From Acetobacterium wieringae (GTDB lineage: Bacteria; Bacillota; Clostridia; Eubacteriales; Eubacteriaceae): DNA of 64,000 nucleotides. The notes under the pieces are model-generated. The model searched no databases. It was given only the letters and a program-made list of their open reading frames with translations, and was not told the DNA's origin. The DNA lies in the NCBI RefSeq assembly GCF_001766835.1, contig NZ_LKEU01000027.1, positions 62,001 to 126,000 of the forward strand. The letters are read 5' to 3'. Positions 24,582-32,496 of the stretch are shown piece after piece (positions within the stretch are counted from its first letter, which is position 1; each line of letters begins with the position of its first letter). A program made the position numbers and the translations under genes.

Positions 24582-27500
24582 GTCCCGATATTTTTATGGC
24601 AAAACCAGCGGTGGATCATAATGATATGACAACGATGCAGATGCCTAAAAAAATAACAATCTCCAGAAAAGAATTTCTTGATTTAGACCGGTTTGCCTAT
24701 ATTTCACCAGAACAGACGGGACGAATAAGCCGAACCGTCGACTATCGTTCAAACTATTATTCCCTCGGGGTGACGATGTATGAATTAATCACCGGGCAAA
24801 AACCATTTACGGCGGATAGTATGCTGGAGTTGACGCATTGTCACATTGCCAGAAAACTGGTGGCGCCCGATTATCTTAATCCGGCTATCCCCAGGGCGGT
24901 GTCAAAGATCATCCTGAAATTAATGGAAAAGGAACCGGAACGGCGTTATCAAAGTGCTACCGGAATAATCAGCGATCTGAAGCGAGCCATAGAGGCAATC
25001 AGTGCGTCCGGGAGGGCTGAAGAGTTTGCGCTGGGACGGGATGATTGGTCAAATAAATTTGGGCTGCCGCAAAAACTCTATGGCCGGGAAAAAGAAAGGG
25101 CCATAATCCGGCAGCTCGCTGAGCAGGCTTCGGTAAGGGTTTCACAAATCCTGCTGGTAGGCGGTGCTGCCGGTGTGGGAAAAACGGCGATGATAAAAGA
25201 GCTTTTTCGGCCCGCAGCGGAACGGAACGTTTATTTTGCCAGCGGAAAAGCGGAGCCCTTGCAGGTCAATACCCCCTATTATGTTTTTACCCAGATGACC
25301 AGAGAATTAGTCCGAATCCTGTTGCAGGAATCGGATTTGATGTTGGAAGAGTGGAAAAAACGGTTGCTAAAAGCACTAAATAATAATGGTCAATTGATCG
25401 TTGACCTGGTTCCGGAACTGCGGTTGATCATCGGCGATCAGGATGCAGTGGAAGAACTGGAGCCAACCGAGAACCGCAACCGTTTTTTAACGACCTTCGG
25501 CAATTTTATTAAAACCTTCGCAAAAAAAGAACAACCATTGGCGGTATTCTTAGATGATTTTCAGTGGTGTGATCAGTCTTCCGTCGAATTGATCAAATAT
25601 CTGCTGACCCTTGATGATATGAACAGCTTGATGGTGATCATTGGTTATCGGGATCATGAAATTCAGCAAAATCATCCCTTGTATCGTTGCCTTGAGGAAT
25701 TAAAAAAATCGGATCAGGCGGCGACAATCATTGTCAAGCCGCTGGATCAGGGGAATGTTGCCCGGATTATTAGCGATACCGTCCATTGCCATCCCGATCA
25801 AGCAGACGTGCTGGCCAGGGTCATTCACAAGAAAACTCAGGGAAACCCCTTTTTTGTCCGAAATCTACTACTGCACCTGCATACCAGCCAGTACATTTAT
25901 TACAATGAGGACAACCATCAGTGGGAATGGGACGAGGACGAAATCGAGAAGTGTGCCATCAGTGATAATATTGTTGACTTTATGATTGGGCAAATTCTAA
26001 AATTGCCACCAAAGACCCAGGACTTATTAAAGGCAGGGGCTTTAATTGGCGCAGCATTTGATGTAAAGCTGTTGATGGCGGTTTTGAATCTGGATGAGCA
26101 GGCGATCCTTAATCAGCTGGGGGAAGCCATTGATCGGGAAATTATTATCCCGGAAAATAATTACTACGAATTTTATCTGGGAGAGGCGGGGCAGACCTTC
26201 AGATTTGCCCACGACCGAATTCAGCAAGCTTGTGAAGCCCTGATTCCACCGGAAAGCAAAAAGCAGCTGCATTTAAAAATTGGTAACAAGATCTGGCAGA
26301 GCTTGCCGCCGGAGCAGGTAGCGGATCAGGCGATTCAAATCGTCTGTCATTTAAATGAAGGGCTGGACTTGATTAATGACACGCAGGAACGCTTAATGGT
26401 GTTGCGATTAAATTTGTGGGCTGCCCAAAAGGCCAAAACCGCCACCTCCTTTTCGCTGGCCCGGCAGTACATTGAAACGGCAATCAGTCTGTTGCCGGAT
26501 AACCCCTGGGAAGCGGACTATCCGCTTACTTTTGAGCTGATAAAGACCTATGCGGAATGCGCCTATTTAAATAAAGAATACCCATTGGCCGAAGCTCAGA
26601 TTGAGATGCTGATGAAGCATGCCAAAACGGCCATTGACCAGGCTGAAATAAGGTTGATGCAGAGTGTTTTATATCGGTATCTAGGACAATTGGATCAGGT
26701 GATCAACTATGGGGTTCTTGGTTTACGGCTACTGGGAATTCGCTTGCCCTTTAAACCGGGCTTTCATCTGATTATAAGAGAATTGGCGCTGGTCAAGGGC
26801 CGGCTGCTGGGGAAAAATACCGAGCAACTCTTATATGCGCCGCCGCTGCAAAATGATCGCGTCAAACTGATGATCCGGATTATGAGTGAGTTAAACAGTG
26901 TGACCTATAACGGCGGCAATGTTAACCTGTTTCTGTTCTCAACCTTAAAGAGTTTGAGTCTGACCCTTCAATATGGAAACAGCCAGGAAGCAGCTTCGAT
27001 TTATTCCGGCTATGGGGTGTTGCTGGCGGTAATGGGGGATTTGAAGGGCTCCTATCAATTCCACAAATTGGCGCTTAAGCTGGTTGAAACGGAAGACCGG
27101 GCCAAGTATCGGGCTGGGGTTTTATTTGCCTACGGCTTTTTAGGCTATGCCTGGAGTGAATCTTTTCAGGATGTGGATCAGTGGTTTAAAAAAGCTATGG
27201 AAGATGCTTTGCGGTATGGCGATCATTATCAGGTGGTTTTAGCCGGAACCTTTATGTATGCCTTCAAGGCGAATCGGGATTTGACCGAATTAACCCAAAA
27301 AGCGATGGAACAGGTGTCGTTAATCAAACAGACCAACAACCAGTACGGTTACAGCATGTCGTTTATGTTTATTAATCGCAGGCTCAACTACCTGGGTTTA
27401 ACGGATCATCAATTCTCGCTGGGAGTATCCCAACAGACCCAGGAACAAAATGGCGGTATGGGAATCATCGGCAGTGAAGAGCAATGTCTTAAAAATTTGC

Positions 27501-28126
27501 GGGAATCAAATTCGTTATCCGGCCTCGGGGTTTATTATAAAGAAAAGATGTATATTCATTATTTATATGATGATTATGCAAAAGCCCTGGACTATCTGGC
27601 AGTATCCGATAAATATCTGAAATATCATGCCGGAACCCCCTATGTGGTGGAGTGTCGCATCTGCAACTTTCTGGTAGTCGCAGCTAACCTCGCTGGGATG
27701 AAGGGGGAAGTACGGAAAAAGGCAATCCAGCGACTAAAGCGTGAATACAAATATGTAAAGGCCTGGTCAAGCTATTGTCCGGAAAACTTTCAACATCTGC
27801 AATATTTGCTGCAGGCTGAACTGGCCCGGATTGAAGAGAAAAAGGATCAGGCGCTTCAATACTACGAATTGGCCGCCGAAACGGCGGCCCGAAACGGCTT
27901 TCTTCGGGATGAAGCGCTGGTCAATGAACTGGCCGCCAAAATGTTTTTAGCGCACGGCATGAAGCGGCAGGCCGGGTTTTTTATGACCGAAGCCTTCCGG
28001 GGCTATCAGCGGTGGGGGGCAAGGGCAAAAGTCAGGCAGCTGGCAAAGAAATACGAAGGGGTGCTCAAGCTTGCCAGCAATGAAATGGCGCTGGCGGAAA
28101 AGCTGGCCGTCCCCCCATCGACTTGA
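24578..28126 (+). CDS. Giant sensor, middle part: pseudokinase C-lobe, AAA ATPase, helical repeats
   Basis: 1182 codons, most of a very large signalling protein. The start is a kinase-like C-lobe (FAYISPEQTGRISRTVDYRSNYYSLGVTMYEL, about 39-70) without HRD or DFG residues, hence a pseudokinase. A STAND/AAA-type ATPase follows with Walker A GGAAGVGKT near 192-200 and Walker B AVFLDDFQWCD near 322. From about 600 to 1170 there are long TPR-like helices. The frame ends at TGA 28124-28126 directly after a run of six C. With seven C it would read on into the GAF/kinase part. The GTG start at 24578 lacks a convincing RBS, which supports a single gene from 24369 to 29298. Confidence 0.82.
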   Translation: MSPDIFMAKPAVDHNDMTTMQMPKKITISRKEFLDLDRFAYISPEQTGRISRTVDYRSNYYSLGVTMYELITGQKPFTADSMLELTHCHIARKLVAPDYLNPAIPRAVSKIILKLMEKEPERRYQSATGIISDLKRAIEAISASGRAEEFALGRDDWSNKFGLPQKLYGREKERAIIRQLAEQASVRVSQILLVGGAAGVGKTAMIKELFRPAAERNVYFASGKAEPLQVNTPYYVFTQMTRELVRILLQESDLMLEEWKKRLLKALNNNGQLIVDLVPELRLIIGDQDAVEELEPTENRNRFLTTFGNFIKTFAKKEQPLAVFLDDFQWCDQSSVELIKYLLTLDDMNSLMVIIGYRDHEIQQNHPLYRCLEELKKSDQAATIIVKPLDQGNVARIISDTVHCHPDQADVLARVIHKKTQGNPFFVRNLLLHLHTSQYIYYNEDNHQWEWDEDEIEKCAISDNIVDFMIGQILKLPPKTQDLLKAGALIGAAFDVKLLMAVLNLDEQAILNQLGEAIDREIIIPENNYYEFYLGEAGQTFRFAHDRIQQACEALIPPESKKQLHLKIGNKIWQSLPPEQVADQAIQIVCHLNEGLDLINDTQERLMVLRLNLWAAQKAKTATSFSLARQYIETAISLLPDNPWEADYPLTFELIKTYAECAYLNKEYPLAEAQIEMLMKHAKTAIDQAEIRLMQSVLYRYLGQLDQVINYGVLGLRLLGIRLPFKPGFHLIIRELALVKGRLLGKNTEQLLYAPPLQNDRVKLMIRIMSELNSVTYNGGNVNLFLFSTLKSLSLTLQYGNSQEAASIYSGYGVLLAVMGDLKGSYQFHKLALKLVETEDRAKYRAGVLFAYGFLGYAWSESFQDVDQWFKKAMEDALRYGDHYQVVLAGTFMYAFKANRDLTELTQKAMEQVSLIKQTNNQYGYSMSFMFINRRLNYLGLTDHQFSLGVSQQTQEQNGGMGIIGSEEQCLKNLRESNSLSGLGVYYKEKMYIHYLYDDYAKALDYLAVSDKYLKYHAGTPYVVECRICNFLVVAANLAGMKGEVRKKAIQRLKREYKYVKAWSSYCPENFQHLQYLLQAELARIEEKKDQALQYYELAAETAARNGFLRDEALVNELAAKMFLAHGMKRQAGFFMTEAFRGYQRWGARAKVRQLAKKYEGVLKLASNEMALAEKLAVPPST

Positions 28127-29298
28127 TTGCCATTACCAGTGCCTATCAGGCGGTTACAAAAGAAGTCGAACTTCCCGATTTATTAAGAAAAATCATGAAA
28201 ATTGTGGTGGAGAATTCCGGAGCTCAAAAAGCCATGCTACTCTTAAAGGATGAACAGGGCTGGAAGATCGATGCAACGTTTTTAGAAGGCGAGAACGATA
28301 TAAACGTTTTACAGTCGGTTGCCCTCAAGCAAGCTGCCAAGATGCTACCCCAGGCGGTGATTAATTTCTGTATTCATACCGGCGAAGCGGTGGTGCTAAG
28401 CGATGCGAGTGGACAAGGGGAGTTCCAACAAGATGCCTATATTCAAAAAAACCAAACGAAATCCCTGATTGGTTTACCCATTAAAAATCAGGGGTTGATC
28501 ACCGGCATCTTATATCTTGAAAACAATTTGGCCAAAGCGGTTTTTACTGACAGCCAGGTTGAGATTCTGCAATTGCTGGCTGCTCAGTTTTCAATTTCGC
28601 TTCGAAACGTGCAGTTGTTTACGAACCTGATCGCCACAAAAGAGGCGCTGCATCGTTCCACCGAAGAATTATTGCGATCGGAGATTGCCTTTTTACAGGC
28701 GCAGATCAAACCGCATTTTCTTTATAATGCCCTCAATACCATTGCCGCTTTTTCCCTGGATGAACCCCAGATGACCCGGGATTTACTGGCAAATCTCAGT
28801 GCCTTCCTGCGGGGCAGCTTTGATTTTAAAAATCGGGATAAGCTTGTTACTCTCCAAAAGGAACTAGAACTGGTGGAAGCCTATCTATTTATCGAGAAAG
28901 CTCGGTATGGCCAACGACTAAATATTATTTATGATATTGAAGACCAGATAAAATGTCTGCTGCCGCCACTGGTGATTCAGCCTTTGGTTGAAAACGCCGT
29001 GCAGCACGGTTTGTCAGCGCAAAAAAATGGCGGAACTCTTAAAATTTCAGCCCACCGCCGTGCGGATTTTGTGATCATCAGTGTTATCGACAATGGTGTT
29101 GGTATTCCCGAGGATGTTTTTGAAAAGTGCCAAAACGGCAGTGACAGCACAGGGGTGGCCTTAAAAAATATCAATATGCGGTTAGTGCGGTTGTACGGTC
29201 ATGGCCTGGAAATAAACAGAATGCCGGGCGGCGGAACACGGGCAGTAATACGGATCCCGATGGCGCGGATGACGCAAGCTACCCAGCATTATGATTAA
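28123..29298 (+). CDS. Giant sensor, C-terminal part: GAF and LytS-type histidine kinase
   Basis: 391 codons. A GAF domain (about 10-165; LPDLLRKIMKIVVENSGAQKAMLLL at its start) is followed by a LytS/YehU-type histidine kinase. The phospho-acceptor His is in QAQIKPHFLYNALNTIAAF, and the ATPase has VIQPLVENAVQHGL (N-box) and VIDNGVGIPEDV (G1). The only start here is TTG 28123, overlapping the previous stop as TTGA. Homologous sensors carry all these domains in one chain, so I read this as the end of the same gene, split by a missing C in the run at 28111-28116. The likely partner is the SARP-type regulator at 23220. Confidence 0.85.
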   Translation: MIAITSAYQAVTKEVELPDLLRKIMKIVVENSGAQKAMLLLKDEQGWKIDATFLEGENDINVLQSVALKQAAKMLPQAVINFCIHTGEAVVLSDASGQGEFQQDAYIQKNQTKSLIGLPIKNQGLITGILYLENNLAKAVFTDSQVEILQLLAAQFSISLRNVQLFTNLIATKEALHRSTEELLRSEIAFLQAQIKPHFLYNALNTIAAFSLDEPQMTRDLLANLSAFLRGSFDFKNRDKLVTLQKELELVEAYLFIEKARYGQRLNIIYDIEDQIKCLLPPLVIQPLVENAVQHGLSAQKNGGTLKISAHRRADFVIISVIDNGVGIPEDVFEKCQNGSDSTGVALKNINMRLVRLYGHGLEINRMPGGGTRAVIRIPMARMTQATQHYD

Positions 29299-29435
29299 CC
29301 AGAAATTCAAAAAACAACCGCCAAACAAAGCAGATCATAGTTCAGATCGGCGATCTGGCTTACTTGTCAATTGTCGGAGAGTATGATAACATGAAAAGCT
29401 CAAACCATAAAAAGATAATGAATGGAGAATAAAGC

Positions 29436-29768
29436 GTGGAAAATTTACCAAATTGCCCGAAATGTAATTCTGAATATACCTATGCCGATGGAGAACTGTT
29501 GATCTGTCCGGAATGTGCCCATGAATGGACCCTGACATCAACCAGCGAAGACGAACTCACCGTTAAGGATGCTAACGGAAATGTTTTAAATCATGGTGAT
29601 ACCGTCATCCTGATCAAAGACCTTAAAGTGAAAGGCAGCTCCCAGGATCTCAAAAAGGGAACCAAGGTGAAAAATATCCGGCTGGTTGACGGCGATCATA
29701 ACATTGACTGCAAAATTGATGGGTTCGGAGCAATGTCTTTAAAATCCGAATTTGTCAAAAAAGTATAA
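29436..29768 (+). CDS. PhnA/YjdM-like zinc-ribbon protein
   Basis: A 110-aa small protein of the PhnA (YjdM) family. The N-terminal zinc ribbon reads [10 protein letters not shown] and ICPECAHEW, followed by the conserved SH3-like part with [25 protein letters not shown] and [24 protein letters not shown]. Despite the historical name, a role in phosphonate use is not established. The start is GTG with GGAG at 29424-29427, 8 bases away. The gene is monocistronic, with a strong terminator following. Confidence 0.92.
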   Translation: MENLPNCPKCNSEYTYADGELLICPECAHEWTLTSTSEDELTVKDANGNVLNHGDTVILIKDLKVKGSSQDLKKGTKVKNIRLVDGDHNIDCKIDGFGAMSLKSEFVKKV

Positions 29769-29822
29769 TGACTCACAATCATAAATAAGTGATCAGATCA
29801 AGAAAGACTACAACAAGCAAAG

Positions 29823-29867
29823 CAAACCGATTTCACTGATTAAGTGTTAAAATCGGTTTGTTTTTTG
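29823..29867 (+). terminator. Terminator after PhnA-like gene
   Basis: CAAACCGATTT at 29823-29833 pairs with AAATCGGTTTG at 29850-29860, with an inner CACT/AGTG helix, followed by TTTTTTG. Confidence 0.88.
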
Positions 29868-29964
29868 TTTTCAGGAATGAAAAAAAAGAAAGCAGGTTTT
29901 CACTTGTGGCAATCGAATCGGCAGAGTGAATTTTTAGAATCGCGATGAAATCGTCATTTTGTTG

Positions 29965-30001
29965 AACTTTTTAATATTAAAAAGTTGGCATGCTTATTGC
30001 T
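29965..30001 (+). promoter_or_regulatory. Sigma-54 promoter abutting a perfect 22-bp palindrome
   Basis: TGGCAT at 29986-29991, five bases, then TTGCT at 29997-30001 gives the GG/GC spacing of a sigma-54 (RpoN) -24/-12 promoter (consensus TGGCAC-N5-TTGCA). Immediately upstream and sharing one base is the perfect palindrome AACTTTTTAAT-ATTAAAAAGTT at 29965-29986. The palindrome is too close to be an ordinary enhancer site. It may bind a repressor or be chance in AT-rich DNA. The downstream gene encodes a corrinoid protein. Confidence 0.7.
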
Positions 30002-30085
30002 ATACATTAAAGTTATCAATGCGATCACCTCTTTAATTGATGAAAGCTAAATTAGGCATAAAACGCAGTAAGGAAGGTTATTGGA

Positions 30086-30754
30086 GTGCTGGATTTAAGA
30101 ATTTTAACACGGACAGTTGGCGATTTGGATGAAGAAAGGGTGATGGATTTACTCGATGATTTTATTGCGGAGAATCCCTCTGAACTAGAAGTTCGCGAAG
30201 CTGTCACAGCTTGTCAGAGTGGTATGGGCTTGGTCGGAGCGCTTTTCGAAAAAGGGGAGTACTTTGTTGCGGATTTAATTTTTGCAGGGGAATTATTAAC
30301 AGAAGCCGTTAATCGGCTAAAGCCAATTTTAAGGGAGACTGAAGCCAAGGTGTCGGGAACGATTGTTTTGGGAACCGTTTATGGCGATCTGCATGATATC
30401 GGAAAAAATATTTTTAAAATAATGTCAGAAGCGGCTGGCTTTAAGGTTGTCGATTTGGGAATTGATGTTGATCCTGAATATTTTGTGCAGAAAGCCAAAG
30501 ATTGCAGACCTGCAATCATTGGGTTGAGTGGGATTCTAACGATGTCGATTGACTCGATGGAAGCGACCATCACCGCCTTAAGAGCAGCAGGGGTCACGGC
30601 CAAAATAATTGTTGGTGGACATCCCGTGACTGCAGAAATCGGCCAACAAATTGGTGCTGACGGATATACCGCCAATGCAGCAGAAGGTGTAAAGATTTGT
30701 CAACAATGGATGGCCGGGGATGCACTTTGGGGTTTAAATAAATTAGTTGGATAA
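30086..30754 (+). CDS. Corrinoid protein (methyltransferase partner, MtgC/MtbC type)
   Basis: A 222-aa cobalamin-binding methyl carrier. The N-terminal helical cap (about 1-88) resembles methionine-synthase-type modules. The B12-binding Rossmann domain shows the lower-ligand motif DxHxxG in GDLHDIGKNI near residue 100, LSGILTMS and GGHPVT. Such proteins receive a methyl group from a substrate-specific methyltransferase (MtgB/MttB-like) and pass it to tetrahydrofolate. No methyltransferase or activation protein gene lies nearby, so it is an orphan here. The start is GTG 30086 with GGAAGG 8 bases upstream. A sigma-54 promoter lies upstream. Confidence 0.92.
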   Translation: MLDLRILTRTVGDLDEERVMDLLDDFIAENPSELEVREAVTACQSGMGLVGALFEKGEYFVADLIFAGELLTEAVNRLKPILRETEAKVSGTIVLGTVYGDLHDIGKNIFKIMSEAAGFKVVDLGIDVDPEYFVQKAKDCRPAIIGLSGILTMSIDSMEATITALRAAGVTAKIIVGGHPVTAEIGQQIGADGYTANAAEGVKICQQWMAGDALWGLNKLVG

Positions 30755-30760
30755 AGCATG

Positions 30761-30806
30761 GGGTGTTATAGTGACGGAGGATTACTTCGCTTATAACACC
30801 TCTTTT
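30761..30806 (+). terminator. Terminator after corrinoid protein gene
   Basis: GGTGTTATA at 30762-30770 pairs with TATAACACC at 30792-30800, followed by TCTTTTT. Confidence 0.82.
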
Positions 30807-30981
30807 TATGTCCTCCCAAAGTCGGAAAATTGATGTTACTGTAAAATATTTGTAGTATAATACAACCTGAATAACAGGTAGAGAAAGTAGATAAGAACGG
30901 TTTGGAATAAATGTATTTCCGGAAGTGTCACTAAGTACGATTTCGGATTTTTTGATGACCATTTTATGAAAGGAACAGAAA

Positions 30982-31476
30982 ATGAAAAGTGAATTAAACT
31001 CAGAGCTAACCTTTAGAGAGGCAGAAAAAGAGGATGTAGGTTTGATTCTTTATTTTATCAAGGAGTTGGCCAGCTATGAAAAAATGCTGGATCAGGTTGT
31101 GGCCACCGAAGCAGGCTTAACGGAATGGCTGTTTGAAAAGAAAACGGCTGAGGTCATTTTTGCGGAGTTGAATGGAGTAGAAATTGGTTTCGCCTTATTC
31201 TTTCATAATTTTTCAACCTTTCTGGGCCAGGCTGGACTATATCTGGAGGATTTGTATGTACTGCCGAACTACCGTGGACTTGGCTATGGCAAAGCAATTC
31301 TTACGCAGCTTGCCAAAATAGCTGTGAAACGGGGCTGTGGTCGTCTGGAATGGTGGTGTCTGGATTGGAATCAGCCAAGTATCGACTTTTACCTTTCGCT
31401 AGGGGCGAAAGCCATGGATGAATGGACGGTTTATCGGATTACCGGGGATACCCTGCTTGAGTTGGCCGCCTCGTGA
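30982..31476 (+). CDS. GNAT N-acetyltransferase (diamine acetyltransferase-like)
   Basis: A 164-aa GNAT protein resembling spermidine/diamine N-acetyltransferases. It shows FREAEKEDVGLILYFIKELA at the N-terminus and the acetyl-CoA loop as LEDLYVLPNYRGLGYGKAIL (Q/RxxGxG/A). The late CGRLEWWCLDWNQPSIDFYLSLGA segment is characteristic of that subgroup. It would acetylate an amine in the cytosol, with polyamines the guess by similarity. AAAGGA stands 6-8 bases upstream. It is monocistronic, between a terminator and a leader-rich spacer. Confidence 0.9.
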   Translation: MKSELNSELTFREAEKEDVGLILYFIKELASYEKMLDQVVATEAGLTEWLFEKKTAEVIFAELNGVEIGFALFFHNFSTFLGQAGLYLEDLYVLPNYRGLGYGKAILTQLAKIAVKRGCGRLEWWCLDWNQPSIDFYLSLGAKAMDEWTVYRITGDTLLELAAS

Positions 31477-31509
31477 GGCGTAGTAAAGAATAATTAGAAT
31501 TCTCGTACC

Positions 31510-31560
31510 AGTAATGGTTCAGTGTGAAATCAGTTTTGCTTTTGCGCTTGGTTTTTGTCA
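31510..31560 (+). repeat. Diverged copy of the DUF2798 leader element
   Basis: TAATGGTTCAGTGTGAAATC and TTTTGCGCTTGG match the sequence at 17529-17566 (TAATGGTTCAGCGTAAGATC and CTTGCGCTT) base by base, with about ten differences. The hairpin is weaker, with several G-T pairs, and the T-run is interrupted. No gene follows closely. It is probably a decayed or relocated leader terminator. Confidence 0.5.
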
Positions 31561-31609
31561 ATTTTTAAAAATCCGACCAATCCAGGTGATTAAAGAATAC
31601 TTAAAAGGA

Positions 31610-31655
31610 TTGACAGGAGTAAAAATTGCTGCTAATATGTTAGAAAAAACTAACA
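31610..31655 (+). promoter_or_regulatory. Strong promoter with overlapping TGTTAG-CTAACA dyad
   Basis: TTGACA at 31610-31615 and TAATAT at 31633-31638 have a 17-base spacer. The inverted repeat TGTTAG-aaaaaa-CTAACA at 31638-31655 overlaps the -10 end. It resembles DtxR/IdeR-type iron boxes, with TTAG and CTAA half-sites. A repressor there would block transcription. Iron control would make sense for the flavodoxin at 31817, but this is inference. Confidence 0.55.
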
Positions 31656-31716
31656 AATGCAGGGGCCAACTTTCTTTGTGTATTGGTGATCCCTGACATA
31701 AAAAGTGGAGGACGGG

Positions 31717-31770
31717 ATGACGCTAAAATGGAAAGAAACCCTGGAAATGATCACAAATAATGTCTGTTAA
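31717..31770 (+). CDS. Possible 17-codon leader peptide or gene remnant
   Basis: ATG 31717 follows a perfect GGAGG at 31707-31711 and opens a frame of 17 codons (MTLKWKETLEMITNNVC). It lies between the promoter at 31610 and the flavodoxin gene. It may be a leader peptide or the stub of a deleted gene. The good ribosome site is the only support. Confidence 0.35.
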   Translation: MTLKWKETLEMITNNVC

Positions 31771-31816
31771 ATTAAAAATAATTTAACAAAAATTATTCAG
31801 ATCAGGAGAATTTATA

Positions 31817-32254
31817 ATGAAAAAAGTGTCAATTGTTTATTGGAGTGGAACCGGAAATACTCAGGAAATGGCTGAAGCAGTTGCCGCCGGAGCAGAGGCA
31901 GGCGGTGCGGAGGTCAAGATTGTCAGCGTCGATAAAGCCAGTATCGAAGAAGTGTTAAGTAGTGATGCCATTGCGCTGGGTTGCCCTTCCATGGGGGCCG
32001 AAGAACTGGAAGAACAGGAAATGGAACCCTTTGTTACGGAATTGGAAAAAGAAAACCTTGAAGGAAAACCGTTAGCGCTGTTTGGATCCTACGATTGGGG
32101 CGATGGGCAATGGATGGATGAATGGGAAGAACGAATGAAGAAAACGGGAGCTAATCTGGTGGATGATGGTTTGAAAATCAATGATACACCGGATGAAGAA
32201 GGCCTGGAAGCCTGCCGAGATTTAGGTAAACGGCTGACTTCAAGCAGTATCTGA
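31817..32254 (+). CDS. Flavodoxin
   Basis: A 145-aa short-chain flavodoxin binding FMN: phosphate loop WSGTGNTQEMAEAVAAGAE (about 9-27), then IALGCPSMGAEELEEQEMEPF and LFGSYDWGDGQWMDEW, where Trp and Tyr stack on the flavin. It is acidic, as electron carriers for ferredoxin-linked enzymes are. AGGAG lies 8-9 bases before the ATG. The upstream promoter has an iron-box-like dyad, and flavodoxins often replace ferredoxin when iron is short. A terminator follows. Confidence 0.93.
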   Translation: MKKVSIVYWSGTGNTQEMAEAVAAGAEAGGAEVKIVSVDKASIEEVLSSDAIALGCPSMGAEELEEQEMEPFVTELEKENLEGKPLALFGSYDWGDGQWMDEWEERMKKTGANLVDDGLKINDTPDEEGLEACRDLGKRLTSSSI

Positions 32255-32267
32255 GTAAAATAGTTTA

Positions 32268-32318
32268 AAATCTCGCGGCAATAGGACATATGTCCTTATT
32301 TGCTGCGAGTTTTTTTGT
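32268..32318 (+). terminator. Terminator after flavodoxin gene
   Basis: A long interrupted hairpin: AACTCGC-like bases at 32270-32280 pair with TTTGCTGCGAGTTT, with an inner GGACATATGTCC, followed by seven T residues. Confidence 0.8.
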
Positions 32319-32371
32319 TGAAAAAATAAAGCCGACAGTTATTAGTTTTCAGAAATTTGAGACGGCCAAAG

Positions 32372-32401
32372 TTGACACGTTTAGATAATAAATGATATAA
32401 T
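32372..32401 (+). promoter_or_regulatory. Strong promoter ahead of second DUF2798 gene
   Basis: TTGACA at 32372-32377 and TATAAT at 32396-32401 are 18 bases apart, with an extended TGA before the -10. Transcription would start at about 32408, right at the base of the hairpin that follows. Confidence 0.75.
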
Positions 32402-32410
32402 TTCTATGCA

Positions 32411-32462
32411 ACGAGTAGTGAATGATCATGTAAAGCCAGTTGATCACGCGGCTCGTTTTTTT
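32411..32462 (+). terminator. Promoter-proximal terminator hairpin (possible attenuator)
   Basis: ACGAG at 32411-32415 pairs with CTCGT at 32452-32456, with an inner TGATCA/TGATCA helix (32423-32428 with 32441-32446), followed by seven T residues. It lies between the promoter at 32372 and the gene at 32497. It can therefore only be an early terminator of that gene's own transcript. Confidence 0.65.
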
Positions 32463-32496
32463 GCGTTCTAAAACTTATTTTGAAAAGGAGAGAATT

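Noticed and set aside
28123..28126. Genuine TTGA stop-start coupling between two parts of the giant sensor
   Set aside because: It is possible, but one missing C in a C-run restores one continuous domain chain as in homologous sensors, and TTG has no RBS.
31514..31696. Frame of 60 codons starting in the diverged leader element
   Set aside because: Its first residues resemble those from the leader at 17531 only because the DNA element is repeated. It crosses a promoter and has no RBS.
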